Positions 18,978-28,253 of a stretch of 42,408 nt of DNA are shown here, in pieces; the stretch's first letter is position 1, and every line of letters starts with the position of its first letter. Both the position numbers and the translations under genes were made by a program. The DNA comes from Pseudomonadota bacterium (lineage in GTDB: Bacteria > Pseudomonadota > Gammaproteobacteria > Burkholderiales > Burkholderiaceae_C): positions 47,604 to 90,011 of the forward strand of contig JAKAZQ010000007.1 in NCBI GenBank assembly GCA_021815805.1. Direction: 5' to 3'. The notes under the pieces are model-generated. The model was not told the origin of the DNA. It saw only the letters and a program-made list of their open reading frames with translations, and ran no database searches.

Positions 18978-21900
18978 GCACCTGCTCCAGGGCCGCAGCG
19001 TCGTCATGCTCGAACACCCGCACCTGCTCGTCCGCCCAGGCAGCCAGGGGAGCGAACAGGCGCCGCGCATGGTCCGCGAAGCGGCCGTCGGCGGCCAGGC
19101 AGCTGAAGTCGGGGTAGACACGCGACAGGTACGGGTCGGCGGCTTCTGCGCGAGCCGGGTCGTGCGGACTCTCGTAGGCCACGCGCGCCGCGGCCGCGCC
19201 GCCGCTGAGCTGGGCCAGCGCGCTGCGGGGAGCCCACGGCAGGGGCTCGCACAGGGCCTGCGGCCACAGCTGCATCCACTCGCGCAGGCATGCGTCGGCC
19301 AGCGCCGCGTCCGGCGCCGGCAGGTACAGCAGGTGGTCGCTGCCGATCAGCCAACCGGCGCCGGCCTGCCCGCAGGCCGCACCGACGACCTGGCGCACCC
19401 AGTGCGCGAGCAGCTTGTGCACGTAGGGGCGGACGCGGCCACGCTCGGTCTGGCACAGGCGGGAGGGCGTCATGTCGAGCCAGCGCAGTTCGCCGTCGGC
19501 GTGCAGCAGTCCGCGCCATTCATTCTCGAGGCGCAGCCCGGCGTGGGTGAAGCCCGCGAACGCCGGCTGCACCGGCGCGCCGAGCCCGCGGCGCAGCCGG
19601 CTCCAGGTCCCGAGCATCGTGCGCGCCGTCGCCAGCAGCTCCTGCGCGGCCTGCCGTCCGGGGGCGGCGAACGGCAGTGCGGACGCTGCCGCCAGCCCGG
19701 CGACGCGGCGCCGCAGCAGCGACTGCGCGGCGTCGTCCGCCAGCTGCGCGGGGTCGCGCACCAGCTCGCGCAGCGCCGTGTGCTGCGCCAGCCGGTCCAT
19801 GACGAAGGGCTCGTCGTCTTCCAGCTCCTGTCCGGCATGCTCGAAGTCGACGCCGAGCCGGGCGCGCAGCATCAGCCTGACGGGATTGCGCAGCAGGTCG
19901 GACAGGTCGCGCAGGCCGAGCAGCGTGCGCGCCGCGGCCAGCGGCTCGAGCGCGGTGGTGCGCGCCTGCGGCGGCGTCGCATGCGCGGCATGCCACTCCA
20001 CCGCATGGCTGTGCAGCGGGCCGTCGCCGAAATAGCTGCGGCTGAAGGGCTGCAGCGCATGCACGGTCGTGCGCTGGCCCAGCAGATCGGGGCCCTCCTG
20101 CGCGTCGGGCTGCGCCGCCCGCCAGCCGGCGGCGAGGTAATCGCGCAATTGCGACACCAGCAGCGACGGCGGGGATTCGCTGTTGTCGCGCGCGCTGCGG
20201 CCACTCCAGCTGACGCTGAACACCTGGCGCGCCGACAGCAGCGCCTCGAGCATCAGATAGCGGTCGTCGTCGGCGCGCGAGCGGTCGCCCGGGCGCGCCA
20301 TGCCGGCAAGGCGCAGCAGGTCGAAGTCGCTGGCGCGCGGGTCGCGCGGATAGTCGCCGTCGTTCATGCCGATCAGGCAGACCACGCGAAAGGGAACCGA
20401 GCGCAACGGCATGAGGCTGCACAGCGTGACGCCGCCGGAGAAGAAGCGCCCGCCCGCGGCGACGCCGTCGAGGGCTTCCAGCCAGGCCTGGCGGAATACG
20501 CCGAGCCCGACATCGGCATCGAGCCGGGCCAGCGCGCATTCGCCCTCCCAGGTATCGAGAGCCTGCGACATGGCGGCCAGGGTCATGCGCTCGGTCTCGT
20601 CGACGGGCTCGAACCACTCGTCGAGCCAGCCGCGCGCGCGCTGTGCCCACACCGACGGCGGCGCCGGCACGCGGCATTGCGCGCGCAGCGCACGCAGCCG
20701 GCCGAGCAGTTCGGCGACGACGCCGACGAGCCGTGCCTCGAGCCCGCCGACCTCGGCGTAGGGAGGAATCTGCTCGAAGGCTTCGTCGTCGCCGCTGGCG
20801 TAGCCGAGCACCAGTCGGTCCAGGCCGCTCGACCAGCTTCCCTGTTCTCCAGCGGTCTGCAGTCCGAGGTCGCCGCGCTGCTCGGCGTCCAGCCCCCAGC
20901 GCACGCCCGCGCCATGCAGCCAGCGCGCCAGCACGGGCAGTTCGTCGGCGGCGAGCGAAAAGCGGGCGGCGATGCTCGGCTGATCCAGCAGATCGAGCAT
21001 CTCGCTGGTGGTGATGCGCGCGCCGTCCAGGCGCAGCAGCCATTGCAGCGCGCCGACCAGAGGGTGGAATTCGCGCCCGCTGCGGTCGGCCAGACTCCAT
21101 GGGATGAAGCGCGGATCGTCGCGGCGGTACTGCGCGAACACCGCGCGCACGTGGGGCGCGAATGCCGCGATGTCGGGCGCCATCACCACGATGTCGCGCG
21201 GCGCCAGGCCCGGCACGTCGCGCAGCAGGTCGAGCAACTGGTCATGCAGGATCTCGACCTCGCGCTGACGCCCGTGCGCCACCTGGAACACGATGGAACG
21301 ATCCGACGCGGGCACGCTGCGCCGGCCCAGTTCGGCGGTGGGCACCATGTCACGCACCGCGGCCTGCACCTGCTGCAGCAGGGTCTCGCCGGGCGCGTCG
21401 TCGAAGATCCCGGTCGGCTGCGCGCCCAGCAGCGCCACCAGGCTGTCGTCGCGATCCAGCGCGTCGAGTTGGCGCATGAAGTCGCGCCCCTGGCGCCCCC
21501 AGGCCGCGAGCAGCGGGTTGGCATGCTCGTGCAGGTGCTCCACCGGCAGCGTCGAGAGATCGAGTCCGCCGCGCAGCGGGCTGCGCCGCCGGATCGCGCG
21601 CAGCGTCTCGCCACCGTCGACCAGATCCGACCAGTGGTAGCGACAGGGGTTGAAGACCGCGACGATCACCTGGGCGTGCTGCGACAGCGCGTCCAGCGCC
21701 TGCAGCGTCGCCTGCGGCACGCTGGAGGCGCCGAACAGGATGACGCGACGCGGCAGCGCGGCGGCGCCGCGGCCGTGCTGGCGCAGGCGCGCCAGCACGC
21801 GCTCGTGGGTGAGCGCACGCTGCGCGTGCTGCTCCGCGGACCCGAGATCGGCCAGCAGGGCACGCCATAGCGCCGGCTGCCACGCCTGCTCGCGCGCCAG

Positions 21901-22419
21901 CCCGACACGGCGTGCGTGCGCGTCGTCGACGGCGTCCACTCCCTGCGCCCACAACCGCAGCCACCCCGGACGGTAGACCTGGTATTGATCGAACAGGTCG
22001 GCCAGCTCGCGCGCGAGGCCGTCCAGGCGTGCCTCGTCGCGCGGTCCGCAGTAGCGCGCCATGGCTTCGAAGCCCGCGCCGTCGAGCAGTCCGGGCAGCA
22101 GGCGCAGCAGGCGCCAGCGCAGCGGGCGCTTGTCCAGCGCCGACTGCGGCGGCAGCGCGGCGCCCAGCACGCGCCGGTACAGCCCCCACAGGAAACGACC
22201 CGGAAGTTCGACCCGCAGCGCCGCGCAGACGCCGCGCTCGGCGGCCTGGCGCATGCGGAACCATTCGCCGGCGGCGTGGCTCTGCACCAGCAGGGTCTCG
22301 TCCTCGATCGGGCCCAGCGGCCAGCGTTCCAGGCAATGCGCGACGGCCGCGTAGAGCTGCTCCAGGCGGTTGCCGTGCAGGACGATCAATCCGGGACGTG
22401 GCGGCTCAGGTGCATGCAT
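18970..22419 (-). CDS. recC: Exodeoxyribonuclease V gamma subunit RecC
   Basis: A 1149-aa RecC, the inactive-helicase scaffold that recognises Chi in RecBCD. The start PGLIVLHGNRLEQL, the VQSHAAGEWFRM block (about 55-70), RVILFGASSVPQATL and FRVVCLIGMNDGDYPRDPRASDFDLL (about 680-705) are typical. Family similarity begins at the ATG at 22419; the open frame upstream is low-complexity. First gene of recCBD. The ptr (pitrilysin) gene that separates recC and recB in E. coli is absent. It is divergent from the photolyase operon across a 418-bp spacer. Confidence 0.95.
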   Translation of the reverse strand: MHAPEPPRPGLIVLHGNRLEQLYAAVAHCLERWPLGPIEDETLLVQSHAAGEWFRMRQAAERGVCAALRVELPGRFLWGLYRRVLGAALPPQSALDKRPLRWRLLRLLPGLLDGAGFEAMARYCGPRDEARLDGLARELADLFDQYQVYRPGWLRLWAQGVDAVDDAHARRVGLAREQAWQPALWRALLADLGSAEQHAQRALTHERVLARLRQHGRGAAALPRRVILFGASSVPQATLQALDALSQHAQVIVAVFNPCRYHWSDLVDGGETLRAIRRRSPLRGGLDLSTLPVEHLHEHANPLLAAWGRQGRDFMRQLDALDRDDSLVALLGAQPTGIFDDAPGETLLQQVQAAVRDMVPTAELGRRSVPASDRSIVFQVAHGRQREVEILHDQLLDLLRDVPGLAPRDIVVMAPDIAAFAPHVRAVFAQYRRDDPRFIPWSLADRSGREFHPLVGALQWLLRLDGARITTSEMLDLLDQPSIAARFSLAADELPVLARWLHGAGVRWGLDAEQRGDLGLQTAGEQGSWSSGLDRLVLGYASGDDEAFEQIPPYAEVGGLEARLVGVVAELLGRLRALRAQCRVPAPPSVWAQRARGWLDEWFEPVDETERMTLAAMSQALDTWEGECALARLDADVGLGVFRQAWLEALDGVAAGGRFFSGGVTLCSLMPLRSVPFRVVCLIGMNDGDYPRDPRASDFDLLRLAGMARPGDRSRADDDRYLMLEALLSARQVFSVSWSGRSARDNSESPPSLLVSQLRDYLAAGWRAAQPDAQEGPDLLGQRTTVHALQPFSRSYFGDGPLHSHAVEWHAAHATPPQARTTALEPLAAARTLLGLRDLSDLLRNPVRLMLRARLGVDFEHAGQELEDDEPFVMDRLAQHTALRELVRDPAQLADDAAQSLLRRRVAGLAAASALPFAAPGRQAAQELLATARTMLGTWSRLRRGLGAPVQPAFAGFTHAGLRLENEWRGLLHADGELRWLDMTPSRLCQTERGRVRPYVHKLLAHWVRQVVGAACGQAGAGWLIGSDHLLYLPAPDAALADACLREWMQLWPQALCEPLPWAPRSALAQLSGGAAAARVAYESPHDPARAEAADPYLSRVYPDFSCLAADGRFADHARRLFAPLAAWADEQVRVFEHDDAAALEQVRD

Positions 22420-22569
22420 CGGGTGGGGCGGAGCAGGACGGCAGGGCGACGCGCTGGATGCGCGCTCGCCGCAGCCACGCGCACAGAATATTGCAAGCGG
22501 CCGCGCGCCCGCTGGCCGCCTCCGCCGCGGGCTGCGTCCGGGCTCGGCGGCGGTCGTGCCCGCGAGGCG

Positions 22570-22584
22570 TTTGTCCTGGACAAA
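22570..22584 (+). promoter_or_regulatory. Perfect inverted repeat TTTGTCC-T-GGACAAA (candidate operator)
   Basis: A perfect 7-bp inverted repeat with a 1-bp centre, in the spacer upstream of the photolyase operon. A near-copy occurs 178 bp further on. Dimeric regulators, for instance the MerR/LitR-type light regulators often linked to bacterial photolyase genes, bind such sites. No regulator gene is adjacent here, so the binding protein is unknown. Confidence 0.5.
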
Positions 22585-22747
22585 AATTCCGTGTTGCATG
22601 CATCCGAGCCCCGCGCGGTGCAGCAGCTGAGCGCGCCTCCAACGCCCGACCTGATCATTCGCTAAAATAGCGCTCTGAGAAAGAGCCCCGCGCGCGACGC
22701 TTCCGTCGATGCGTCTTCCAAAGCCCGAACGCCGTGTCATTGGGTAA

Positions 22748-22760
22748 TTGTCCAGAACAA
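22748..22760 (+). promoter_or_regulatory. Second TTGTCC-A-GAACAA motif upstream of the photolyase operon
   Basis: The same inverted repeat as at 22570-22584 with one mismatch, 77 bp before the photolyase-family start codon. Two related sites in one spacer support a shared regulator. The function is inferred. Confidence 0.4.
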
Positions 22761-22837
22761 AAACCGCGCGCGCCCGGGCTGCGCCGGGTTCCCGCGCGCT
22801 GCCTGCGCGGCGCGCGCGCAGGCTGAGTGCGCAGGCC

Positions 22838-24400
22838 ATGGCAGGCACCCGGCGCGAGCTCTCGGTGGTCTGGTTCAAGCGCGACCTGCGCCTGCACGAC
22901 CATGCGCCGCTGGCGCACGGCGTCGCCCGCGGCGGCGTGATCTGCCTGTACGTGATCGAGCCGAGCCTGTGGGCGCAGCCGGATCAGGCGGCGCGCCATT
23001 ACGCCTTCCTGCGCGAGTGCCTGCTGGAACTCGACGACCGACTGCGCCGGCTCGGCGGCGCGTTGCGCGTGGAACTCGGCGAGGCGACCCAGGTGCTGGC
23101 GCGCCTGCACGCGCAGACCGGTTTCGACCAGCTGCTGTCGCACGAGGAAACCGGCAATGCGCACACCTACGCGCGCGACCGCGCCGTCGCCCGCTGGTGC
23201 CGCGCGGCTGGCGTGCAGTGGCGCGAGTGGCCCCAGCACGGCGTGGTGCGCGCGCTGCGCGGCCGCGATGGCTGGAGCGAGCGCTGGCGCGCGCGCATGC
23301 AGGCGCCGCAACTCGCGGCTCCTGCCGCGCTGCACGCGCCGGCCGCGCTCGCGCCGACGCCGGCGCAGCGTCTGCCTCGGCCCGCCGAGCTCGGCCTGCA
23401 GCCGCAGGATTGCGTGCACGGGCAGCGCGGCGGGCGCGCCGCGGGCCTGCGCACGCTGGAGTCCTTCCTGGAGCAGCGCAGCGCCGGCTACCGCGGCGGC
23501 ATCTCGTCGCCGCTGCGCGCGCCCGGCGCCTGCTCGCGCCTGTCGCCCTACCTGGCCTGGGGCTGCCTGAGCCTGCGCGAGGTGGTGCAGGCCACCGAGC
23601 GGCGCATGGACGAACTCGGCGGCGTGGAGCACGCTGCCCGACAGCGTCAGGGCCTGGGCGAATTCGTGCGGCGCCTGCACTGGCATTGCCATTTCATGCA
23701 GAAACTCGAGTCGGAACCGGCGATCGAATTCCGCAACATGCACCGCGGCTACGACGGCTTGCGCGAGGGCGACTGGAACGACGCGCATTTCGCGGCGCTG
23801 GTCGACGGGCGCACCGGTTGGCCGATGGTCGACGCCTGCGTCGCCATGCTGCGCGAGACGGGCTGGCTCAACTTTCGCATGCGCGCCATGCTGGTATCGG
23901 TGGCCGCCTACCCGCTGTGGCTGCACTGGCGCGAGGTCGGCCTCTGGCTGGCGCGCCAGTTCCTGGACTACGAGCCGGGGATCCACTGGAGCCAGATGCA
24001 GATGCAGTCGGGCACCACCGGCATCAACACCACGCGCGTGTACAACCCGGTCAAGCAGGCGCGCGACCACGACCCGCAGGGCCGTTTCGTGCGTCGCTGG
24101 ATCCCGGCCATGCGGCAAGTCCCCGACGCCTGGCTGTTCGAGCCCTGGCGCATGCCGGCGCAGGTGCAGCAGCGCTGCGGGGTGCGCATCGGCGACGAAC
24201 TGCCGGCACCGGCGGTCGACCTGGAGGCCGCGACGCGTGCGGCACGGGCGCGCGTCCATGCGCTGCGCGCCCAGGCCCCGGTGCGCGCGGCGCGCGCCGA
24301 AATCCTGGAGCGCCACGGCTCGCGCCTGCGCCCCGGCGACGCGCGCGCGAAGCGTGGCGCGGCCGGCGCGTCGGCGCGCCAGCTGAGCCTGGAATTCTGA
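22838..24400 (+). CDS. Cryptochrome/deoxyribodipyrimidine photolyase family protein (DUF2256-associated type)
   Basis: A 520-aa FAD flavoprotein of the photolyase/cryptochrome superfamily. The N-terminal antenna-type alpha/beta domain starts [18 protein letters not shown]. The C-terminal FAD domain carries [33 protein letters not shown], and the [33 protein letters not shown] block (about 390-420). The FAD-proximal segment reads [11 protein letters not shown], unlike the NGGWQW of E. coli PhrB, so it belongs to a separate branch that is often followed by a DUF2256 gene, as here. Repair versus signalling activity is not decidable from sequence. Start: the ATG at 22838; a TTG at 22748 in the same frame lies in the operator. 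Confidence 0.88.
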   Translation: MAGTRRELSVVWFKRDLRLHDHAPLAHGVARGGVICLYVIEPSLWAQPDQAARHYAFLRECLLELDDRLRRLGGALRVELGEATQVLARLHAQTGFDQLLSHEETGNAHTYARDRAVARWCRAAGVQWREWPQHGVVRALRGRDGWSERWRARMQAPQLAAPAALHAPAALAPTPAQRLPRPAELGLQPQDCVHGQRGGRAAGLRTLESFLEQRSAGYRGGISSPLRAPGACSRLSPYLAWGCLSLREVVQATERRMDELGGVEHAARQRQGLGEFVRRLHWHCHFMQKLESEPAIEFRNMHRGYDGLREGDWNDAHFAALVDGRTGWPMVDACVAMLRETGWLNFRMRAMLVSVAAYPLWLHWREVGLWLARQFLDYEPGIHWSQMQMQSGTTGINTTRVYNPVKQARDHDPQGRFVRRWIPAMRQVPDAWLFEPWRMPAQVQQRCGVRIGDELPAPAVDLEAATRAARARVHALRAQAPVRAARAEILERHGSRLRPGDARAKRGAAGASARQLSLEF

Positions 24401-24402
24401 AC

Positions 24403-24543
24403 ATGCGCAAGCCGAACCTGCCGCAAAAGACCTGCGCCCGCTGCGGGCGCCCGTTCAGCTGGCGCAAGAAGTGGGAGCGTTGCTGGGACGAGGTGAGGTT
24501 CTGCTCGCAGCGCTGCCGGCGCGGTGGCGCGGCCGCATCATGA
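24403..24543 (+). CDS. DUF2256 small zinc-ribbon-like protein
   Basis: A 46-aa protein, [18 protein letters not shown] then [19 protein letters not shown]. It has two CxxC-like pairs (C11/C14 and C34/C38) plus Cys27, matching the DUF2256 family that commonly accompanies this photolyase branch. It begins 2 bp after the photolyase stop, and its TGA overlaps the ATG of the CRY-DASH gene, so it is embedded in a translationally coupled chain. A metal-binding role is inferred; no function is known. Confidence 0.85.
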   Translation: MRKPNLPQKTCARCGRPFSWRKKWERCWDEVRFCSQRCRRGGAAAS

Positions 24544-25865
24544 GCACCGCGCTGTACTGGTTCCGCAATGACCTGCGGCTGCACGACCAGCCCGGGCTGC
24601 GGGCCGCCTGCGCGGCGCCCACGTCGCGCCTGCTTCCGGTGTACTTTGTCGGGCCGCCGGCGCAGACCACGCGCTGGGGTTTCGCGCGCATGGGCCGCCA
24701 CCGCCGCGCCTGGCGCGCCGCGACGCTGCGCGAGCTCGGCGCGCAACTCGCCGCGCTGCACTGCCCGCTGCTGCTGTGCCGCGGCCCGGCCGTCACGCAG
24801 CTGCCGGCGCTGGCGCGCGCCGTCGGCGCCGCGACGGTGTTCTGCGAGGATATCGCGGCGCCGGAGGAGCGCGCCGAGGTCGACGCGCTGCGCGCGGCAG
24901 GCCTCGACGTGCGCAGCGTCTGGCACGGCAGCCTGCTGGATCCGGCGCGCCTGCCGTTCGCGGTGCACGACCTGCCGCAGGTCTTCACGTCGTTTCGCCG
25001 CGCCGTCGAGCAGCATGCCGTCGAGCCCGCGCCACCGCTGCCGACGCCGCAGCGCCTGCCGCCGTGGCCGGCGCTCGCGTCGCGCCTGCCGGGCACGCGC
25101 CGTGCCGATGGGCTGGCGGCGCTGGCCGGGGTCGACAGCGCCGCCTGCGACGCGCGTTCCTGCTTCGCCTATTCCACGCCGCGCTGCCGCGCCGGCGAGT
25201 CGGCGGCCCTGCGCCATCTCGCGCGCTATCTCGAACGCGGGCTGCCCCACAGCTACAAGCGCACGCGCGACGCGCTGGCCGACTTCGACGCGTCGAGCAA
25301 ATTCTCGCCCTGGCTGGCGACGGGCGCGCTGTCGCCGCGCACCGTGCTGCACCAGTTGCGCGACTTCGAGTCGCGCCAGGGCGCCAGCGACGGCAGCTAC
25401 TGGCTCTGGTTCGAACTGCTCTGGCGCGACTATTTCCGCTTTCTGCACCTGCAGCACGGGCGTCGCCTGTATGCGGCCGGCGGCCTCGGCGGCCGCGGCG
25501 GCCGCGGCGCGCCGGCGCACGACGCGCAGGCCTTCGCGCGCTGGTGCGAAGGGCGCAGCGGCGAGCCGCTGGTCGACGCCGGCATGCGCGAACTGCGCTG
25601 CACCGGCTACATCAGCAATCGCATGCGCCAGATCGTGGCCAGTCATCTCGTGCACGAGCTGGGTTGCGACTGGCGGGCCGGAGCGGCGTGGTTCGAAGCG
25701 CAGTTGATCGACTACGACGTGTACAGCAACCAGGGCAACTGGCTGTACATCGCCGGGCGCGGCACCGATCCGCGCGGCGGCCGCCGCTTCGACGTCGCCG
25801 CGCAGGCGGCGCGCCATGACGCGCAAGGCGACTACAGGCGCCGCTGGAGCACCGCCCATGGCTGA
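24540..25865 (+). CDS. DASH-family cryptochrome/photolyase
   Basis: A 441-aa CRY-DASH, a group known to repair cyclobutane dimers in single-stranded DNA. It starts [17 protein letters not shown]. Diagnostic blocks are [51 protein letters not shown] (about 240-270) and [14 protein letters not shown]. The C-terminal [31 protein letters not shown] leads to [21 protein letters not shown]. The FAD-proximal Trp of GNW is kept, but the usual SNWGNW reads SNQGNW. The ATG at 24540 overlaps the DUF2256 stop. No long C-terminal extension is present. Confidence 0.92.
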   Translation: MSTALYWFRNDLRLHDQPGLRAACAAPTSRLLPVYFVGPPAQTTRWGFARMGRHRRAWRAATLRELGAQLAALHCPLLLCRGPAVTQLPALARAVGAATVFCEDIAAPEERAEVDALRAAGLDVRSVWHGSLLDPARLPFAVHDLPQVFTSFRRAVEQHAVEPAPPLPTPQRLPPWPALASRLPGTRRADGLAALAGVDSAACDARSCFAYSTPRCRAGESAALRHLARYLERGLPHSYKRTRDALADFDASSKFSPWLATGALSPRTVLHQLRDFESRQGASDGSYWLWFELLWRDYFRFLHLQHGRRLYAAGGLGGRGGRGAPAHDAQAFARWCEGRSGEPLVDAGMRELRCTGYISNRMRQIVASHLVHELGCDWRAGAAWFEAQLIDYDVYSNQGNWLYIAGRGTDPRGGRRFDVAAQAARHDAQGDYRRRWSTAHG

Positions 25866-27423
25866 CTTCGACCCTGGCGCGGGCTCCGCGGGCGCGCGCA
25901 CGCTGCGCCTGATCCTGGGCGACCAGCTCGATCCGCAGCATTCCTGGTTCCGCGCCGTCGACCCGGAGGTCGTCTACGTGCTGATGGAGGTGCGCCAGGA
26001 GACCGACTACGTGCTGCACCACGCGCAGAAGATCCTGGCCATTTTCGCGGCCATGCGCGACTTCTCCCGGCAACTGCGCGCGGCCGGGCACCGGGTATGC
26101 CACGTGGCGCTCGACGATCCCGACAACCGCCAGTCGCTGACCGCCAACCTGGAGCAGCTGGCGCTGCGCTACCGCGTGGCCAGCGTGCAATGGCAGTGTG
26201 CCGATGAATGGCGCGTGCAGCAGCAACTGCGCGCCTGGGCGACACACCAGGCGTTCGCCACCGAGGAGGTCGACTCGGAGCATTTCCTGACTTCGCGCAG
26301 CGCGGTCGCCGCGCATTTCGGCGCACGCGGACGCTGGCTCATGGAGAGCTTCTACCGCGACATGCGCCGCCGCCACCGCGTGCTGCTGGATGACCGCGGC
26401 ATGCCGCAGGGCGGACGCTGGAACTACGACCTCGACAATCGCCAGCCCTGGCGCGGCACCCCGGCGGCGCCGGCCGACTGGCGTCCGCGCCACGATCACG
26501 CGCAGCTGTGGGCCATGCTGCAGCGCTGCGGCGTGGCAAGTTTCGGAGATCCCGCCGAGACGGCATTGCGCTGGCCGCTGAACCGGCGCGAGGCGCTGGA
26601 CTGCCTGGAGGCCTTCGTCAGCCGCGCGCTGCCCGATTTCGGCCGCTACGAGGACGCCATGAGCAGTCGCAGCGAGCGCCTGTTCCACTCGCTGCTGTCG
26701 TTCGCGCTGAACCTCAAGATGCTGCGCCCGCTGGAAGTCGTGCGGCGCGCCGAGGCCGCGTACCTGCAAGGCCATGCGCCGCTGGCCGCGGTGGAGGGCT
26801 TCGTGCGCCAGATCCTCGGCTGGCGCGAGTACATCCGCGGCGTCTACTGGGCGCGCATGCCGCACTACGCCGGGTACAACGCGCTCGGCCACGCGCTGCC
26901 GCTGCCGCGCTGGTTCTGGACTGGCGAGGTCGGCATGCGATGCCTGCAGCTGGCCATCACGCAGTCGCTGCGCACCGCCCACGCGCACCACATCCAGCGC
27001 CTGATGGTGATCGGCAATTTCGCGCTGCTCGCCGGCGTCGACCCGCAGGCGCTGCATCGCTGGTACCTCGGCATCTACATCGACGCCTTCGAGTGGGTCG
27101 AATTGCCCAACACCCTGGGCATGAGCCAGTGGGCGGACGGCGGACTGGTGGCGACCAAGCCCTACGTCAGCAGCGCCGCCTATCTGCAGCGCATGAGCGA
27201 TTCGTGCAGCGGCTGTCGCTACGACCCGAAGCGCAAGGTCGGCGACGACGCCTGCCCGTTCAATTCGCTGTACTGGGACTTTTTCGCCCGGCACGCCGGA
27301 CACTTCGAGCAACAGCCCCGCCTGCGCATGGTGTACCGGCAGCTCGAGCGCCTGCGCGGGCCCGTGCTCGACGGCCTGCGGCAGCAGGCGCGCACCATCC
27401 GGCTGCGCCTCGAGACCCTCTGA
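25858..27423 (+). CDS. Iron-sulfur bacterial cryptochrome/(6-4) photolyase (PhrB/CryB type)
   Basis: A 521-aa member of the FeS-BCP family. The N terminus is LRLILGDQLDPQHSWF and the VEQDSEHF-like motif appears as EEVDSEHFLT. The FAD domain contains YEDAMSSRSERLFHSLLSFALNLKML, LGWREYIRGVYW and AHHIQRLMVIGNFALLAGVDP. Four cysteines at 362, 450, 453 and 466 reproduce exactly, with a constant offset of 12, the [4Fe-4S] ligands of Agrobacterium PhrB (350, 438, 441, 454), so the cluster should form. The ATG at 25858 overlaps the CRY-DASH stop by 8 bp. Likely role: light-driven repair of (6-4) photoproducts with a ribolumazine-type antenna, by analogy. Confidence 0.93.
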   Translation: MADFDPGAGSAGARTLRLILGDQLDPQHSWFRAVDPEVVYVLMEVRQETDYVLHHAQKILAIFAAMRDFSRQLRAAGHRVCHVALDDPDNRQSLTANLEQLALRYRVASVQWQCADEWRVQQQLRAWATHQAFATEEVDSEHFLTSRSAVAAHFGARGRWLMESFYRDMRRRHRVLLDDRGMPQGGRWNYDLDNRQPWRGTPAAPADWRPRHDHAQLWAMLQRCGVASFGDPAETALRWPLNRREALDCLEAFVSRALPDFGRYEDAMSSRSERLFHSLLSFALNLKMLRPLEVVRRAEAAYLQGHAPLAAVEGFVRQILGWREYIRGVYWARMPHYAGYNALGHALPLPRWFWTGEVGMRCLQLAITQSLRTAHAHHIQRLMVIGNFALLAGVDPQALHRWYLGIYIDAFEWVELPNTLGMSQWADGGLVATKPYVSSAAYLQRMSDSCSGCRYDPKRKVGDDACPFNSLYWDFFARHAGHFEQQPRLRMVYRQLERLRGPVLDGLRQQARTIRLRLETL

Positions 27424-27446
27424 ACCCCACGCTTGCGCGGCCTGCC

Positions 27447-28145
27447 ATGAACTCCCTGCCCGACGGATATCGCGCGCTGGTCATCGGATCCAGCGGAGGC
27501 ATCGGCGCGGCGCTGCGCGAGCAGCTGGCCGGCGACCCGCGCTGCGCCGAGGTGCTGGAACTCGGCAGGCATACGCGGCCGCACATCGACTACCACGACG
27601 AGCACAGCATCGCGGCCGCCGCCGCCGCGCTGCGCGAGCGCGGGCCGCTGCATCTGCTGCTGCTGGCCACCGGGGTGCTGAGCGCGCCGGGCCGGCCTCC
27701 GGAAAAGCGCCTGGGCCAGATCGGCTACGCGCAGATGCTGGACAACTTCATCGTGAACACCGTGGGGCCGGCCTGCGTGCTGCGGCACTTCTGCCCGCTG
27801 CTGGCGCCGCGCGAGCGCAGCCTTGTCGCTGCGCTTTCCGCCAAGGTCGGCAGCATCGGCGACAATCGGCTCGGCGGCTGGTACAGCTACCGGGCGTCGA
27901 AGGCGGCACTGAACATGGTGCTCCGCACCGCCGCCATCGAACTCGGGCGCAGCCATCCGCAGGCCGTCGTGGCGGCCTTGCATCCGGGAACCGTGGACAC
28001 GCGCCTGTCCGCCCCGTTCCGCGCGCCGGGAGCCCGGCGCGCGCCGTCGCTGGCCGCCGCCGAGCTGCTGCAGGTGCTCGATCGCCTGGGCCCGGAGCAC
28101 AGCGGGGGCTTCTGGTCCTACAGCGGCGAGCGCCTGCCCTGGTAG
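27447..28145 (+). CDS. Short-chain dehydrogenase/reductase (C-factor-like)
   Basis: A 232-aa SDR that would use NAD(P)H on an unknown substrate. The nucleotide motif is GSSGGIG near residue 14, LLLLATGVL is the NNAG-equivalent strand, and the catalytic Tyr-Lys pair lies in YSYRASKAALNMVLRT (YxxxK). ALHPGTVDTRLSAPF follows. It resembles CsgA/C-factor-like SDRs, which recur next to bacterial photolyase genes. It begins 23 bp after the FeS photolyase gene and closes the operon. The next gene is convergent, 108 bp away. Confidence 0.88.
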   Translation: MNSLPDGYRALVIGSSGGIGAALREQLAGDPRCAEVLELGRHTRPHIDYHDEHSIAAAAAALRERGPLHLLLLATGVLSAPGRPPEKRLGQIGYAQMLDNFIVNTVGPACVLRHFCPLLAPRERSLVAALSAKVGSIGDNRLGGWYSYRASKAALNMVLRTAAIELGRSHPQAVVAALHPGTVDTRLSAPFRAPGARRAPSLAAAELLQVLDRLGPEHSGGFWSYSGERLPW

Positions 28146-28253
28146 ACGCCGGCGTGCCGCGCAGGCCATGCCTGGCCCGGCGCCGCGCCGCCGCCGTGTG
28201 GCGGACTGCGCGCCGCCGCGCCCCGTCGCCGGAAGCAGCGCGAAGGTCGCGCA

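Larger units (their letters stand above)
22420..22837. other. Divergent intergenic spacer recC / photolyase operon
   Basis: 418 bp without a convincing gene. It holds two copies of a TTGTCC-N-GnACAA motif (listed separately) and a short hairpin CGCTA-AAA-TAGCG at 22660-22672. The region between 22550 and 22770 is visibly more AT-rich than its flanks, as expected for promoters. No consensus sigma-70 pair could be assigned with confidence. Confidence 0.6.

Noticed and set aside
15435-19106. A 1223-codon open frame on the plus strand opposite recB
   Set aside because: It mirrors recB in a high-GC region, has no family motifs, and recB carries all helicase and nuclease motifs.
22420-22878. N-terminal extension of RecC into the photolyase spacer
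   Set aside because: The sequence is low-complexity, crosses the candidate operators, and family similarity begins after the ATG at 22419.
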